DNA of 38,622 bases from Lachnospiraceae bacterium (GCA_022788085.1 JALEWA010000137.1:1-38622); one strand, 5' to 3'; positions 7,716 through 17,386 are shown, counted from the first letter of the stretch. Notes: generated by a model not told the origin, from the letters alone. Translations and numbers: made by a program.

Positions 7716-8526
7716 AGTAAATTCGCATCTTCTTTTGCAAAGTTTCCAAAAAGCTCACTTTGCTGAGCTTCATGATCTTTGTTACCTTATCTGAACGAAT
7801 GATTCTTATCTTATCTCCTTCATTGAGATTTACAGGATGTCTTCCGTCGAAGCTTGCATCTACTTCCTGCTTTTCATCCTGTTTATATTCTGCTATTTCA
7901 ATATCAATCACATCATCCTCAGAAAGAATAATCGTTCTATTGTTTGCCAGAGTATGGGAGCAAACAGGAGTCATCATAATCAGTCTGGCTCTTGGTTCCA
8001 CAATTGGTCCCCCTGCTGAAAGATTATATGCAGTAGAACCGGTTGGTGTAGAAATAATCATGCCATCTGCGCTATAGGTGCTCAGAAGTTGTCCATTTAC
8101 ATAGATTTTAAAATGGATCACATGCAAAGCGCCCTTTCGATTAATTACGATATCGTTTAACGCAATCATTGGTGCCATACTGGAACCTGAAATAACCGGA
8201 ATCCCGCTTAGCATCATTCTGCTATCTACTTCATATCTATCTTCAATCAGACTGTCAAGTGCAGAATCGATTTGATCCTTTTCTACTTCTGCAAGATAAC
8301 CCAGAGTTCCAAGATTTACTCCAATCATAGGAATATTCATTCCAAGATACTCTCTTGCTGCCCGAAGCATGGTACCATCGCCACCAAGAACAATGATGCC
8401 CTCTACGCTGGAATCTGCAGATTCTTTGCAGACGCAGCCTCTTCGCATCAGATAATCCCGTATATAATCGGTCGTGCTTCCATCCTTATCTTTCAATTGA
8501 TTTGTATAAATATGAAATGTTTTCAT
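7714..8526 (-). CDS. nadK: NAD kinase
   Basis: NAD kinase phosphorylates NAD to NADP with ATP or polyphosphate and is the only route to NADP. The 270-residue product has the GGDGT motif at residues 48-52, used for nucleotide binding and catalysis, and the conserved segment STPTGSTAYNLSAGGPI that binds the second nucleotide. Length and order of motifs match the bacterial family. It lies between tlyA and argR in the long operon, 36 bases upstream of argR, a conserved Clostridia arrangement. Confidence 0.96.
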   Translation of the reverse strand: MKTFHIYTNQLKDKDGSTTDYIRDYLMRRGCVCKESADSSVEGIIVLGGDGTMLRAAREYLGMNIPMIGVNLGTLGYLAEVEKDQIDSALDSLIEDRYEVDSRMMLSGIPVISGSSMAPMIALNDIVINRKGALHVIHFKIYVNGQLLSTYSADGMIISTPTGSTAYNLSAGGPIVEPRARLIMMTPVCSHTLANNRTIILSEDDVIDIEIAEYKQDEKQEVDASFDGRHPVNLNEGDKIRIIRSDKVTKIMKLSKVSFLETLQKKMRIY

Positions 8527-8571
8527 CTATGCTCCCAAGTCTGTTTCTATACCAATTGTATCATGTTTTTC

Positions 8572-9399
8572 TTAAATATCCAACGTTTTATGCGCATTTT
8601 CTACTGTAGTATTTATAAGCTCAGCATATCTTTCATGTGGTGCCATATCCTCTTGTATTGGATGTTCTGTTTTATAAATATGCAACAGATATTCAATATT
8701 ACCTTCCGGTCCACGTATGGGTGAAAAATCAAGATTTCTGATTTCAAATCCGATACTAACCGCAAAATCCATAACATTCTCTATGACTTCCTTATGTACA
8801 GCGTGTTCTCTGACAACACCTTTTTTACCAACCTTCTCTTTTCCCGCTTCAAACTGCGGTTTAATCAGACATACCATCTGTGCTTCCGGCTTTAAAAGCT
8901 GATATGCCGGACCCAATATCTTAGTCAAAGAGATAAATGAAACATCTACGGACGCAAAATCCAAATCATCCTGAATGTCATCTCTTACCATATAGCGGAA
9001 GTTTGTTTTTTCCATGCATACGACTCTCTCATCGTTTCTAAGCTTCCATGCAAGTTGTCCATGTCCTACATCTACAGAATATACCTTTACTGCGCCGTTT
9101 TGCAGCATACAATCTGTAAAGCCACCCGTAGATGCCCCAATATCCATACATATTTTATTTTCAAGGGATATCTCAAACTGCTTCATTGCCTTTTCCAACT
9201 TAAGTCCGCCACGGCTCACATAGCGCAGTGTGTTTCCTCTTACTTCAAGTTGTACCTTAGACTCATCAAACATGGCTCCAGCCTTATCTTCTTTCTGGTC
9301 ATTTACATAGACACAGCCTGACATAATGACTGCTTTCGCCTTTTCCCGTGACTCTGCCAGGCCTTGTCTGACCAAAAGCACGTCCAAACGTTCCTTCAT
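8572..9399 (-). CDS. tlyA: TlyA-family rRNA methyltransferase (FtsJ-like)
   Basis: The 275-residue product begins with an S4 RNA-binding domain (residues 1-60, RLDVLLVRQGLAESREKAK) followed by an FtsJ/RrmJ-like Rossmann methyltransferase. The SAM-binding motif DIGASTGGFTDC is at residues 86-97. Mycobacterial TlyA is a 2'-O-methyltransferase acting on 16S and 23S rRNA; the family was historically called hemolysin. Homologues next to dxs and argR (yqxC in Bacillus) are poorly studied, so the exact nucleotide modified here is unknown. It follows dxs by 6 bases and is clearly co-transcribed. Confidence 0.93.
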   Translation of the reverse strand: MKERLDVLLVRQGLAESREKAKAVIMSGCVYVNDQKEDKAGAMFDESKVQLEVRGNTLRYVSRGGLKLEKAMKQFEISLENKICMDIGASTGGFTDCMLQNGAVKVYSVDVGHGQLAWKLRNDERVVCMEKTNFRYMVRDDIQDDLDFASVDVSFISLTKILGPAYQLLKPEAQMVCLIKPQFEAGKEKVGKKGVVREHAVHKEVIENVMDFAVSIGFEIRNLDFSPIRGPEGNIEYLLHIYKTEHPIQEDMAPHERYAELINTTVENAHKTLDI

Positions 9400-9405
9400 T
9401 ATTGT

Positions 9406-11274
9406 TTAAACCTCTCTTTTATTTATCAGATCCCCGATTCTCTTCTGAATCGTCTCTGCATCAATTCCGACTTCTTTTCTTAAAATATCTACATTTCCAT
9501 GCTCTACATATTCATCCGGAAGTGTGATATTCAGGATTTTGATTCTTCTTTCCTTACTGTCAAGGTACTCTCTTACCTTCTCACCAAATCCACCGCTTGC
9601 CACATTTTCTTCCATTGTTACCACAAGCGAATGATTCATATATGCCTCATCTAAGATTTCCGTATCGATTGGTTTTACAAAGCGTGTATTAATGATACTG
9701 CAATGGCATCCTTTTTCTTTTAAGGCATCCCGTACATCCAATGCCGTTTTTACCATGCTACCTACTGCAACAAGCACAATATCCTTCTCTTTGTAAATCC
9801 ATTCACTCTTACCAAATCTGATCGGTTCACGGTATTCCTTCAGGCCATCATAGGCTTCACCTCTTGGGTAACGTATTGCAATCGGTCCGTCAAAATCAAT
9901 TGCGAACTTTAACATATCGGACAGCTCCCATTTATTCTTAGGTGCCATGATATGCATATTCGGTATCGAAGACAGATAAGACAGATCAAAAATTCCCTGA
10001 TGTGTCTCCCCATCACTTCCAACAAGACCTGCCCTGTCTATTGCGAAAACAACCGGAAGGTTCTGGATACAGACATCATGCAGTATCTGGTCATATGCTC
10101 TTTGCAGGAATGAGGAATAAATAGCGACTACCGGTTTTAGTCCTCCGGCAGCCAGTCCTGCAGCAAAGGTAACAGCGTGCTCTTCTGCAATTCCGACATC
10201 AAAAAACCTGTCAGGATACATATTGCGAAAACGCTTTAGTCCTGTTCCATCCGGCATTGCAGCCGTTATGGCAACAAGCTTCTCATTCCTGTCTCCCTGC
10301 TTGCACATTACTGTGGAAAATACATCTGTATAATTTGATTTTTCCTTCTGATGCAGTGGCAAACCTGTGTGAATATCAAATGGCTCCGCCCCATGAAATC
10401 TTGCAGGATGCCTTTCTGCCGGTTCAAAGCCTTTACCCTTATGTGTCATAACATGCACAAGCACTGCTGACTTACATCTTTTTGCTTCCTTGAAGACACG
10501 AAGCATGGCGTTGATATTATGTCCGTCAACGGGTCCTAAATAGGTCAGTCCCATATCCTCGAAGAACATTCCCGGAATAACAAGCTGCTTAACGGAGCTT
10601 TTCGCCCTGCGGATACTTTCCACAATGGGATCACCAATCTTTGTGTCCTTTAAGGAATTATAGATTCCTTCCTTAATGTCAAGGTATCTGTCCGCCGTTC
10701 TGATATTATTCAGATATTTTGATACACCACCGACATTTTCTGAAATAGACATGTTATTGTCATTTAATACAATGATAAAATTACTCTTACTTCGTGATGC
10801 ATTATTCAATGCTTCATATGCCATACCACCTGTCAGTGAACCATCACCAATTACTGATACGACTGTATGATTCTGATGCATGATATCTCTTGCTTTCACA
10901 AGTCCGAGTCCCGCAGAAATAGAGGTGGAACTGTGTCCTGTATCAAAGCAGTCACAGTCGCTTTCCTTTCTCTTTGGAAAGCCGCTCATACCACCATATT
11001 TTCTCAAATTTTCAAATCCAGCCCTTCTTCCTGTAAGAAGCTTATGTGTATAAGACTGATGTCCAACATCCCACACAATCTTATCTTCCGGCAAATCAAG
11101 GCTTAAATGAAGTGCCATAGTAAGTTCAACCGCTCCCAGGTTTGAACCAAGATGTCCACCTGTCACACTGATTTTTTCAATTAAAAACTCTCTAATCTCA
11201 TCTGCCAGAAGATTCCATTTCTCCGGGGCTACTTTTTTGATATCATTTTCTTTTTCTATTGTTTCTAAAATCAT
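9406..11274 (-). CDS. dxs: 1-deoxy-D-xylulose-5-phosphate synthase
   Basis: Dxs condenses pyruvate and glyceraldehyde 3-phosphate, using thiamine diphosphate, in the first step of the MEP isoprenoid pathway; the product also feeds thiamine and pyridoxal synthesis. The 622-residue product has the usual length. It shows GHQSYTHKLLTGR near residue 72, the ThDP motif GDGSLTGG at residue 143 with the following NN, and the catalytic Glu segment VGIAEEHAVTFAAG in the transketolase-like middle domain. The start ATG 11274 has AAAGGAG eight bases upstream, so the 11 codons in frame before it are rejected. It follows ispA with a short gap, linking entry and prenyl chain steps of the pathway. Confidence 0.97.
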   Translation of the reverse strand: MILETIEKENDIKKVAPEKWNLLADEIREFLIEKISVTGGHLGSNLGAVELTMALHLSLDLPEDKIVWDVGHQSYTHKLLTGRRAGFENLRKYGGMSGFPKRKESDCDCFDTGHSSTSISAGLGLVKARDIMHQNHTVVSVIGDGSLTGGMAYEALNNASRSKSNFIIVLNDNNMSISENVGGVSKYLNNIRTADRYLDIKEGIYNSLKDTKIGDPIVESIRRAKSSVKQLVIPGMFFEDMGLTYLGPVDGHNINAMLRVFKEAKRCKSAVLVHVMTHKGKGFEPAERHPARFHGAEPFDIHTGLPLHQKEKSNYTDVFSTVMCKQGDRNEKLVAITAAMPDGTGLKRFRNMYPDRFFDVGIAEEHAVTFAAGLAAGGLKPVVAIYSSFLQRAYDQILHDVCIQNLPVVFAIDRAGLVGSDGETHQGIFDLSYLSSIPNMHIMAPKNKWELSDMLKFAIDFDGPIAIRYPRGEAYDGLKEYREPIRFGKSEWIYKEKDIVLVAVGSMVKTALDVRDALKEKGCHCSIINTRFVKPIDTEILDEAYMNHSLVVTMEENVASGGFGEKVREYLDSKERRIKILNITLPDEYVEHGNVDILRKEVGIDAETIQKRIGDLINKREV

Positions 11275-11309
11275 CAGTTTAGCTCCTTTACAAGCTCTGC
11301 ATATCAACC

Positions 11310-12203
11310 CTATTTGATTCGTGTAATAAGGCTCCTTATCAATTCCATAAGGAAATCATTTTCTAACTCTAAGGACTGTAAAAGACAAATTGCATGAGCC
11401 GACATTTCCTTCTGCTCACGGCTGGCTGTCTCAATGCCCTTTAATGTTACATAAGTAGTCTTATGATTCTTCTCATCACTTCCGACCGGTTTTCCTAAGG
11501 TTTCCAAGGTACTTGTCACATCAAGGATATCATCCTGTATCTGAAAAGCAACGCCTATATCATAGGCTGCCTCTTCTACTACTTCAATCTGTGAATCTGA
11601 CGCCCCTGCAAGAATTGCTCCAATCATCATGGATGCCTGTATCAATGCAGCAGTTTTATGCTCATGAATAAAAAGTAGGTGCTCTTGTGTAACCTTACTA
11701 CCAAGATTTTCAGCCTCTATATCCGCAGTCTGCCCACCTATCATTCCATATATGCCTGCTTTTTTTGCAAGAACTGCAAGTGCCCTTGCTGCCCTTGTCT
11801 TATCAGCATCTGTTTCAAAGACCTTTAGAGCAGTTTCAAAGGCAAAGTTCAATAAACCATCACCGGCAAGGATAGCCATGGCTTCACCATACACAACATG
11901 TGTTGTTTTTCTTCCTCTTCGATACTCATCATTATCCATTGCCGGCAGATCATCATGTACAAGAGAATAGGTATGTATCATTTCCATAGCTGCCATAAAC
12001 GGCTCAATCTCAGTTCCCTCTCCACCAAACAGTTTATAAGTCTCCTGCATTAGCATAGGACGAAGTCTTTTCCCACCTGCTGTCACACTATAATTCATTG
12101 CCTCAATGACATTCTTCTGCCAGCCTTCCTCCTTAGGAAGATACTTCTTAAGAAGTACCTCTATCGATTCTGTCCTTTTTGTCATTTCCTCATTAAAATT
12201 CAT
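11310..12203 (-). CDS. ispA: Polyprenyl synthetase (farnesyl/geranyl diphosphate synthase)
   Basis: The 297-residue all-helical prenyltransferase joins isopentenyl diphosphate to allylic diphosphates, giving the C15 (or C20) precursor for undecaprenyl phosphate and quinones. The first aspartate-rich motif DDLPAMDND is at residues 84-92 and the second, QIQDDILDVTSTLETLGK, lies near residue 235. The two residues after the first motif and its neighbourhood fit the short-chain FPP type, but chain length cannot be fixed by eye. Its start codon lies inside the end of xseB (11-base overlap), implying translational coupling. Next gene is dxs. Confidence 0.95.
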   Translation of the reverse strand: MNFNEEMTKRTESIEVLLKKYLPKEEGWQKNVIEAMNYSVTAGGKRLRPMLMQETYKLFGGEGTEIEPFMAAMEMIHTYSLVHDDLPAMDNDEYRRGRKTTHVVYGEAMAILAGDGLLNFAFETALKVFETDADKTRAARALAVLAKKAGIYGMIGGQTADIEAENLGSKVTQEHLLFIHEHKTAALIQASMMIGAILAGASDSQIEVVEEAAYDIGVAFQIQDDILDVTSTLETLGKPVGSDEKNHKTTYVTLKGIETASREQKEMSAHAICLLQSLELENDFLMELIRSLITRIK

Positions 12204-12399
12204 CTAATTCACCATTTTCACCTAACTTCAGAACTTCTTTCTCGACCTTATCAATCTTGTCATTGCATGTCTGAATCAGCTTCATACCTTCCCGATATAT
12301 TTTAAAAGAATCTTCTAATGATAAATCATCCTGTTCCAGCATTGCTATGGATTCCTCTAATTTTTCAAATGCCTGCTCAAGAGTCATTTCCTTTGCCAT
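12193..12399 (-). CDS. xseB: Exodeoxyribonuclease VII small subunit
   Basis: The 68-residue product is the short helical XseB subunit, several copies of which bind each XseA. Exonuclease VII degrades single-stranded DNA from both ends to oligonucleotides and acts in repair. The conserved TLEQAFEKLEESIAMLEQDDLSLEDSF-type heptad pattern is visible over residues 6-33. It overlaps the end of xseA by 23 bases and the start of ispA by 11 bases, so all three are translationally coupled. Confidence 0.95.
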   Translation of the reverse strand: MAKEMTLEQAFEKLEESIAMLEQDDLSLEDSFKIYREGMKLIQTCNDKIDKVEKEVLKLGENGELDEF

Positions 12400-13609
12400 A
12401 TTTCTCTCCTATTTGCACATGTTTTACTTCTGTAAGAATTGTTCCATTCTTCACATATATCTGTAACAAATCCTTTTCCTTGACCTGCCCGACATCATGA
12501 ATTACCTTACCCTGACTATTCTCTACAAAAGCATAGCCCTGACTTAGCTTATCTAATGGTGACAAGCCTTTCATACGTTCAACGATAAGAGCAAGCTCAT
12601 GTTTTTTATTCGTAAGCTTCCTCTTCATTGCCTCCTCAAGCTTTCCCTCTAAGTCCATGCACAGGGTTCTCTTTTCCTGTATCTGGTTCATTGGACTTAG
12701 ATATCTCAAATGGAGCTTATAGGTAGAAAGTTCATTCTGCTTCCTCTTAATCTGGTTCTCCATTCGAAGTCTCAATGTATCCTGATAATTCGAGAATCGT
12801 TCCATCAATTGCTTATAATCATAAACAGCAAGTTCTGCTGCCGCTGACGGAGTCGGTGCTCTCAAATCCGCTACATAATCAATGATTGTCGTGTCGGTTT
12901 CATGACCGACTGCTGAAATAACAGGAATCTTACAATCAAAAACAGCCTGTGCTACAATCCTCTCATTAAAAGCCCAAAGATCTTCTATGGAGCCACCACC
13001 TCTTCCAACAATCATGGTATCTACACCAAGATGTTCCAGTGCATGAATTCCGTTTACGATGCTTTCGGCTGCCTGTTCGCCCTGCACGATAGCAGGATAT
13101 AGTATAATCTGAATATAAGGATTCCTTCTTGTCGCAATATTGATGATATCCCTGACTGCTGCTCCTGTCGGTGCCGTGACAACTCCTAATGTCTTAATAT
13201 ACTTTGGAATCGGCTGCTTATATTCAGGAGCAAACATTCCCATTTCTTCCAGTTCACGTTTTAGCCGCTCATATTTTTCATATAAAAGGCCTGCGCCATC
13301 CAATACGATTTGCTTCGCATAGAGCTGGTATTTTCCATCTCTTTCATATACGTCAATGTTACCGCCAACCACTACCATCTGGCCTTCCTCCATTTTAAAA
13401 GAAAGACCGGCGCGATTGCCGGCAAACATTACACACGCTATCGTTCCTTTATCATCTTTAAGAGTAAAATATATATGACCGGAGGAGTGGTATTTACAAT
13501 TGCTTACCTCTCCTTTTACAAATACAGAGCGCAGTAGAAAATCCTGCATAAACATATTCTTTATATAAGAATTGACCTGCGCTACTGTATATACATTCTG
13601 CTTTCCCAT
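12377..13609 (-). CDS. xseA: Exodeoxyribonuclease VII large subunit
   Basis: The 410-residue product is the catalytic subunit of exonuclease VII. An N-terminal OB fold (about residues 1-100, with VKGEVSNCKYHSSGHIYFTLKD) binds single-stranded DNA. The catalytic domain follows, with VVTAPTGAAVRDI, the VGRGGGSIEDLWAFN motif and SAVGHETDTTIIDYVADLRAPTPSAAAE, all hallmarks of the family. A coiled-coil stretch at about 255-350 would carry XseB. The gene starts three bases after the nusB stop and overlaps xseB, so it belongs firmly to the operon. Confidence 0.97.
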   Translation of the reverse strand: MGKQNVYTVAQVNSYIKNMFMQDFLLRSVFVKGEVSNCKYHSSGHIYFTLKDDKGTIACVMFAGNRAGLSFKMEEGQMVVVGGNIDVYERDGKYQLYAKQIVLDGAGLLYEKYERLKRELEEMGMFAPEYKQPIPKYIKTLGVVTAPTGAAVRDIINIATRRNPYIQIILYPAIVQGEQAAESIVNGIHALEHLGVDTMIVGRGGGSIEDLWAFNERIVAQAVFDCKIPVISAVGHETDTTIIDYVADLRAPTPSAAAELAVYDYKQLMERFSNYQDTLRLRMENQIKRKQNELSTYKLHLRYLSPMNQIQEKRTLCMDLEGKLEEAMKRKLTNKKHELALIVERMKGLSPLDKLSQGYAFVENSQGKVIHDVGQVKEKDLLQIYVKNGTILTEVKHVQIGEKYGKGNDS

Positions 13610-13611
13610 AC

Positions 13612-14010
13612 CTATACAAATTTTGCAAGGACACCATTTACAAATCCTGATGATTCTTCCTGACCAAACTTCTTTGCAAGCTCAACTGCTTCATTGATTG
13701 CAACACCGGTTGGAACATCCTCATCAAATTTGATTTCATATACAGCAAGACGAATAATAGTCAAATCAACCTTGCTCATTCTTTCTGTTGTCCATCCCTT
13801 AGCCTGCTGATTGATCATCTCATCGATTTCTTCCAGCTTTTCCAATATTTTGTTACTCTTTGTGGAAATATATGCTGCATCCTCTTCTTTTATTACAAGC
13901 TCATCATCCTCGAAGAAGAATTTTTCCTGCTCTGCCATCTCTTCCTTGCTATTAAATTCTACTCTGAAGATAAATTTAAAAATCTGTTCTCTAAGCTCTC
14001 TTCTGCTCAT
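13612..14010 (-). CDS. nusB: Transcription antitermination factor NusB
   Basis: NusB, with NusE (S10), binds boxA RNA and prevents premature termination of rRNA transcripts. The 132-residue all-helical product starts SRRELREQIFKFIFRVEF and ends with the conserved segment DLTIIRLAVYEIKFDEDVPTGVAINEAVELAKKFG. Length and motif match the family. It lies between the Asp23-like gene and xseA, as in Bacillus (yqhY-nusB-folD-xseA), except that folD is absent from the run. Confidence 0.96.
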   Translation of the reverse strand: MSRRELREQIFKFIFRVEFNSKEEMAEQEKFFFEDDELVIKEEDAAYISTKSNKILEKLEEIDEMINQQAKGWTTERMSKVDLTIIRLAVYEIKFDEDVPTGVAINEAVELAKKFGQEESSGFVNGVLAKFV

Positions 14011-14033
14011 TTAATCCTATCCTCTGTCTTAGG

Positions 14034-14420
14034 TTATTTATTCTCATTCATGTTGATACCAACAATTCTGATATTAACATCTGCTACTTCAAGCCCTGTC
14101 ATCGTCTCAATCGCACTCTTTACCTTTTCCTGTACCTTATTACAGGTTGACGGAATATTAAAGCCATATTCCAGATTAACTGCAAGGTCTACAGAAACAG
14201 TCCTGTCAATAATGTCTACCTTAACACCTTTTGTCTGCTTCTTCATGCCGACCTTACCCATGAATTCATTTGTAATATTTCCAACCATGGCACTTACACC
14301 GCTGACTTCGGTTGCTGCAAGTCCTGCAATCATAGCTACTACATCATTTGCAATCTTAACAGTTCCAAATCCTTCTCCATTATCAAGCACATATGTGCTT
14401 TTTTCCATCTCTTTTTCCAT
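14034..14420 (-). CDS. Asp23/Gls24 family protein (YqhY-like)
   Basis: The 128-residue cytoplasmic protein belongs to the Asp23/Gls24 (DUF322) family. It shows the repeated pattern GTVKIANDVVAMIAGLAATEVSGVSAM, then VKVDIIDRTVSVDLAVNLEYG and the VADVNIRIVGI strand. In Bacillus, YqhY lies in the same place before nusB and is linked to control of acetyl-CoA carboxylase; in other bacteria paralogues are envelope-stress proteins. The function here is therefore inferred. It is the first gene of the long operon, with a GGGAGG ribosome binding site and an extended -10 promoter about 60 bases upstream. Confidence 0.9.
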   Translation of the reverse strand: MEKEMEKSTYVLDNGEGFGTVKIANDVVAMIAGLAATEVSGVSAMVGNITNEFMGKVGMKKQTKGVKVDIIDRTVSVDLAVNLEYGFNIPSTCNKVQEKVKSAIETMTGLEVADVNIRIVGINMNENK

Positions 14421-14479
14421 GACTAAACCTCCCGTTTGATTTACACGTTATTTTGTATGGATTATTCATTCTTTATATG

Positions 14480-14488
14480 ATTATAACA
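14480..14488 (-). promoter_or_regulatory. Extended -10 promoter of the asp23-nusB-recN operon
   Basis: On the minus strand TGTTATAAT (14480-14488) gives a perfect TATAAT with an upstream TG. No good -35 is seen 16-18 bases further up, as is usual for extended -10 promoters. It lies about 60 bases before the first start codon of the operon and downstream of the lipoprotein gene's stop. Confidence 0.6.
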
Positions 14489-14521
14489 AAATGACCGAAA
14501 TTTGCCTAGATACTAGAATAT

Positions 14522-15787
14522 CTAAATCCAAAAACTAATGGTACACTGCTTACGATTATCTGTATATGCAATCGACTCACCCTGATTTTTAATAAATCGA
14601 AATACCTCCTGATCATCAATCAGCTTCTGCTTCATGATATCAAACACTGATTCATTACTGCATTTAAACATAACGTATCCGGAATTACCTGCATAAGCCT
14701 GCTCAAAAATCAATCTCAACTTATCTTCATTATATTCATCCAGATACAATCCTTCCCTGACATAATAATTGTCCTTTTGGGATACACATTCCGGAAGCCT
14801 GATTGACCCATCGGGCTCATGTGTGACATACAAATCTTTTGTTGTAACAAGGAAATAATCATAATTAATGGGCGGCATCTCACCTAAATAGGAAGTACTT
14901 TCTTCCGTAAATGTATAAAATGCATCTCCCCATGTAGCATCTACATAATAATATGCCCCATTTACCCTTACCAGATTCCATGCATGTCCTTCCTGCTCTG
15001 CAAATCCTGTTACAAGCATAGACACCATTCCTGATTTCTGCATCAGATATTGCAATGCTTTTGCATACCCCTGACATACAGAACGGTTCTCTACAAAAAC
15101 AGAGCAGATATTCTGATTATTTGGTGCTTCCTTATCATATTCCGTCTTCTCAACCAGATAATCATACAGATACTTTGTTTTAACATATTCATCCTCTGTC
15201 CCTGGCATTCCTGCCAGGCAAAGATTTACATACTCGTCAATTGCCTTCTGATACTGCTCAATCTCAGTCTCCGTCATGGAATATGTTCCATAAAATGAAA
15301 TACGGGTAATCATATCACCCACAGTATACTTTGTATATTGATAACCATCTACATAAAACAGCTCCGGATGATCACTCATAACACAAGTAAATACCGATTT
15401 AAGCTTGTCCGGTTCTACCGTGGAAACCGTAATATCCTTTTTTCTCTGCTTGAGGGCATCCAGCACTTCCAGATATAACTTTCTGTCTTTTCCATCTAAT
15501 GTATAATATGCGTAATATATTTCCGCCACATCCTGTGTGCTGTCACTTTCTGCTGCTCCCTGCGTTTCTTCCGTTACCGCTTCTATATCCTGCTGCGTTT
15601 CCTCATTGGTGTTACTCTGTTCAGCCGCCTCTTCTCCCGTATTCCGTATCTCTTCCTCCGGATAAGTCTCTGATTGCATTTCTTCCTTTGGGAAAGGAAG
15701 TTCATTTGTACATCCTGTCATACCCAAAATGATACTTGAGATAAGAAACCAAATCTGAATTTTTCTAAAAGAAACTTTATATTTCAT
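14522..15787 (-). CDS. Transglutaminase-like domain lipoprotein
   Basis: The 421-residue product carries a lipoprotein signal peptide (hydrophobic residues 11-22, lipobox MTGC with Cys26). A low-complexity Glu/Thr/Gln linker follows at about residues 30-85, then a folded domain with the transglutaminase core triad: Cys238 in SVCQGYA, His268 in EGHAWNLV and Asp283 in VDATWGDA. It should be anchored to the outer face of the membrane. Bacterial members of this group are mostly uncharacterised cysteine proteases or cross-linking enzymes; the order C-H-D and the spacing are intact, so it is likely catalytic. It starts three bases after the prfC stop and is co-transcribed with it, an unexplained pairing. 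Substrate is unknown. Confidence 0.88.
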   Translation of the reverse strand: MKYKVSFRKIQIWFLISSIILGMTGCTNELPFPKEEMQSETYPEEEIRNTGEEAAEQSNTNEETQQDIEAVTEETQGAAESDSTQDVAEIYYAYYTLDGKDRKLYLEVLDALKQRKKDITVSTVEPDKLKSVFTCVMSDHPELFYVDGYQYTKYTVGDMITRISFYGTYSMTETEIEQYQKAIDEYVNLCLAGMPGTEDEYVKTKYLYDYLVEKTEYDKEAPNNQNICSVFVENRSVCQGYAKALQYLMQKSGMVSMLVTGFAEQEGHAWNLVRVNGAYYYVDATWGDAFYTFTEESTSYLGEMPPINYDYFLVTTKDLYVTHEPDGSIRLPECVSQKDNYYVREGLYLDEYNEDKLRLIFEQAYAGNSGYVMFKCSNESVFDIMKQKLIDDQEVFRFIKNQGESIAYTDNRKQCTISFWI

Positions 15788-15790
15788 GTA

Positions 15791-17386
15791 TTATCCACGT
15801 CCAAACTCTGAAAGCACTAATCCTTTATTTCTCTCCAATGTCATACCGATACTCCACTGATTAATAAACAGAAGTAATGGATTACCCTTTAAGTCTTTGA
15901 TTTTCTTCATATCTGAAGTACCGGTCAGCTTCGCCAAGTCAACCTCATCCTTATTCTCGATCCAGCGAATATGCTCATATGGCAATGGCTCCAGTTTAAT
16001 TTCTACATTATATTCATTTTCCAAGCGATATTTTAACACATCAAATTGCAGAACACCTACAACACCAACAATAATTTCCTCCATACCGGTATTGAATTCC
16101 TGAAATATCTGAATCGCACCTTCCTGCGCAATCTGGTTAACTCCCTTAATGAATTGCTTGCGCTTCATGGTATCCATCTGTCTTACTCTTGCGAAATGTT
16201 CCGGTGCAAAGGTCGGGATTCCTTCATAACATATGTTATCTTTTGGTGTGCACACCGTATCCCCAATTGAGAAAATGCCTGGATCAAATACTCCGATAAT
16301 ATCACCTGCATATGCCTCACTTAATATCTTTCTCTCATCCGCCATAATCTGCTGTGGTTGCGAGAGCCTCATATTCTTTCCACCCTGAACATGCTTGACC
16401 TCTTTTGTTGCATCAAACTTGCCGGAACAGATTCTCATAAAGGCAATTCTATCACGATGGGCTTTATTCATATTAGCCTGAATCTTGAATACAAAAGCGG
16501 AAAAGTCATTTTCAACGGGATCGATACTATTTCCCTGTGAAATTCTTGGAAGCGGTGTGGTTGCCATTTTCAGGAAATTCTGTAAGAAAATCTCTACGCC
16601 AAAGTTTGTAAGTGCAGAACCGAAAAATACCGGTGTCAGCTTTCCACGCCTCACCTCATCTAAGTCAAATTCAGCACTTGCACCATCAAGAAGATCTATT
16701 TCATCCCGTAAGGTTCCAAGCGCTTCTTCACCAATTGCAGCTATAAGCGCATTATCATCATCCATAGAGATGACCGTTGTCTCACCTTCCTTAGTTCCCT
16801 TCTCGGTATCAGAGAAAGTCAGAACATGATTCTCATGTCTGTCATAAACGCCCTTAAAACGTTTTCCTGAACCAATGGGCCAGTTTACAGGACAAGTTGC
16901 AATTCCAAGCTCTTTTTCAATTTCATCAAGTAATTCAAAGGTATCGTTGGCATCCCTGTCCATCTTATTAATAAAAGTAAAGATAGGGATTCCTCTCATA
17001 CCACATACCTTGAACAGCTTTCTTGTCTGTGCTTCAACACCCTTGGAAGCATCAATTACCATGACGGCAGAATCGGCCGCCATCAGGGTTCTGTAGGTAT
17101 CCTCAGAGAAGTCCTGATGGCCTGGCGTATCAAGAATATTAATACAATAACCATCGTAATTAAATTGTAATACAGAGGAAGTAACAGAGATACCTCTCTC
17201 CTTCTCTATCTCCATCCAGTCTGAAACAGCATGACGTGCAGTCGCTTTTCCCTTAACACTTCCTGCCAGATTGATTGCTCCACCATATAATAAGAACTTC
17301 TCTGTTAATGTTGTCTTACCTGCATCAGGATGCGAAATAATGGCAAATGTTCTCCTCTTATTTATTTCCTCTGCAATATTACTCAC
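15791..17386 (-). CDS. prfC: Peptide chain release factor 3
   Basis: RF3 is a translational GTPase that recycles RF1 and RF2 from the ribosome after peptide release. The 531-residue product has the G1 motif HPDAGKTT at residues 19-26, the switch region RGISVTSS, the G3 motif DTPGHQDF and the G4 motif NKMDRDA, then the RF3-specific C-terminal domains. Length agrees with the family (about 525-530). The start is a GTG at 17386 with GGAGG eight to nine bases upstream. It is followed at once by the transglutaminase-like lipoprotein gene. Confidence 0.97.
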   Translation of the reverse strand: MSNIAEEINKRRTFAIISHPDAGKTTLTEKFLLYGGAINLAGSVKGKATARHAVSDWMEIEKERGISVTSSVLQFNYDGYCINILDTPGHQDFSEDTYRTLMAADSAVMVIDASKGVEAQTRKLFKVCGMRGIPIFTFINKMDRDANDTFELLDEIEKELGIATCPVNWPIGSGKRFKGVYDRHENHVLTFSDTEKGTKEGETTVISMDDDNALIAAIGEEALGTLRDEIDLLDGASAEFDLDEVRRGKLTPVFFGSALTNFGVEIFLQNFLKMATTPLPRISQGNSIDPVENDFSAFVFKIQANMNKAHRDRIAFMRICSGKFDATKEVKHVQGGKNMRLSQPQQIMADERKILSEAYAGDIIGVFDPGIFSIGDTVCTPKDNICYEGIPTFAPEHFARVRQMDTMKRKQFIKGVNQIAQEGAIQIFQEFNTGMEEIIVGVVGVLQFDVLKYRLENEYNVEIKLEPLPYEHIRWIENKDEVDLAKLTGTSDMKKIKDLKGNPLLLFINQWSIGMTLERNKGLVLSEFGRG

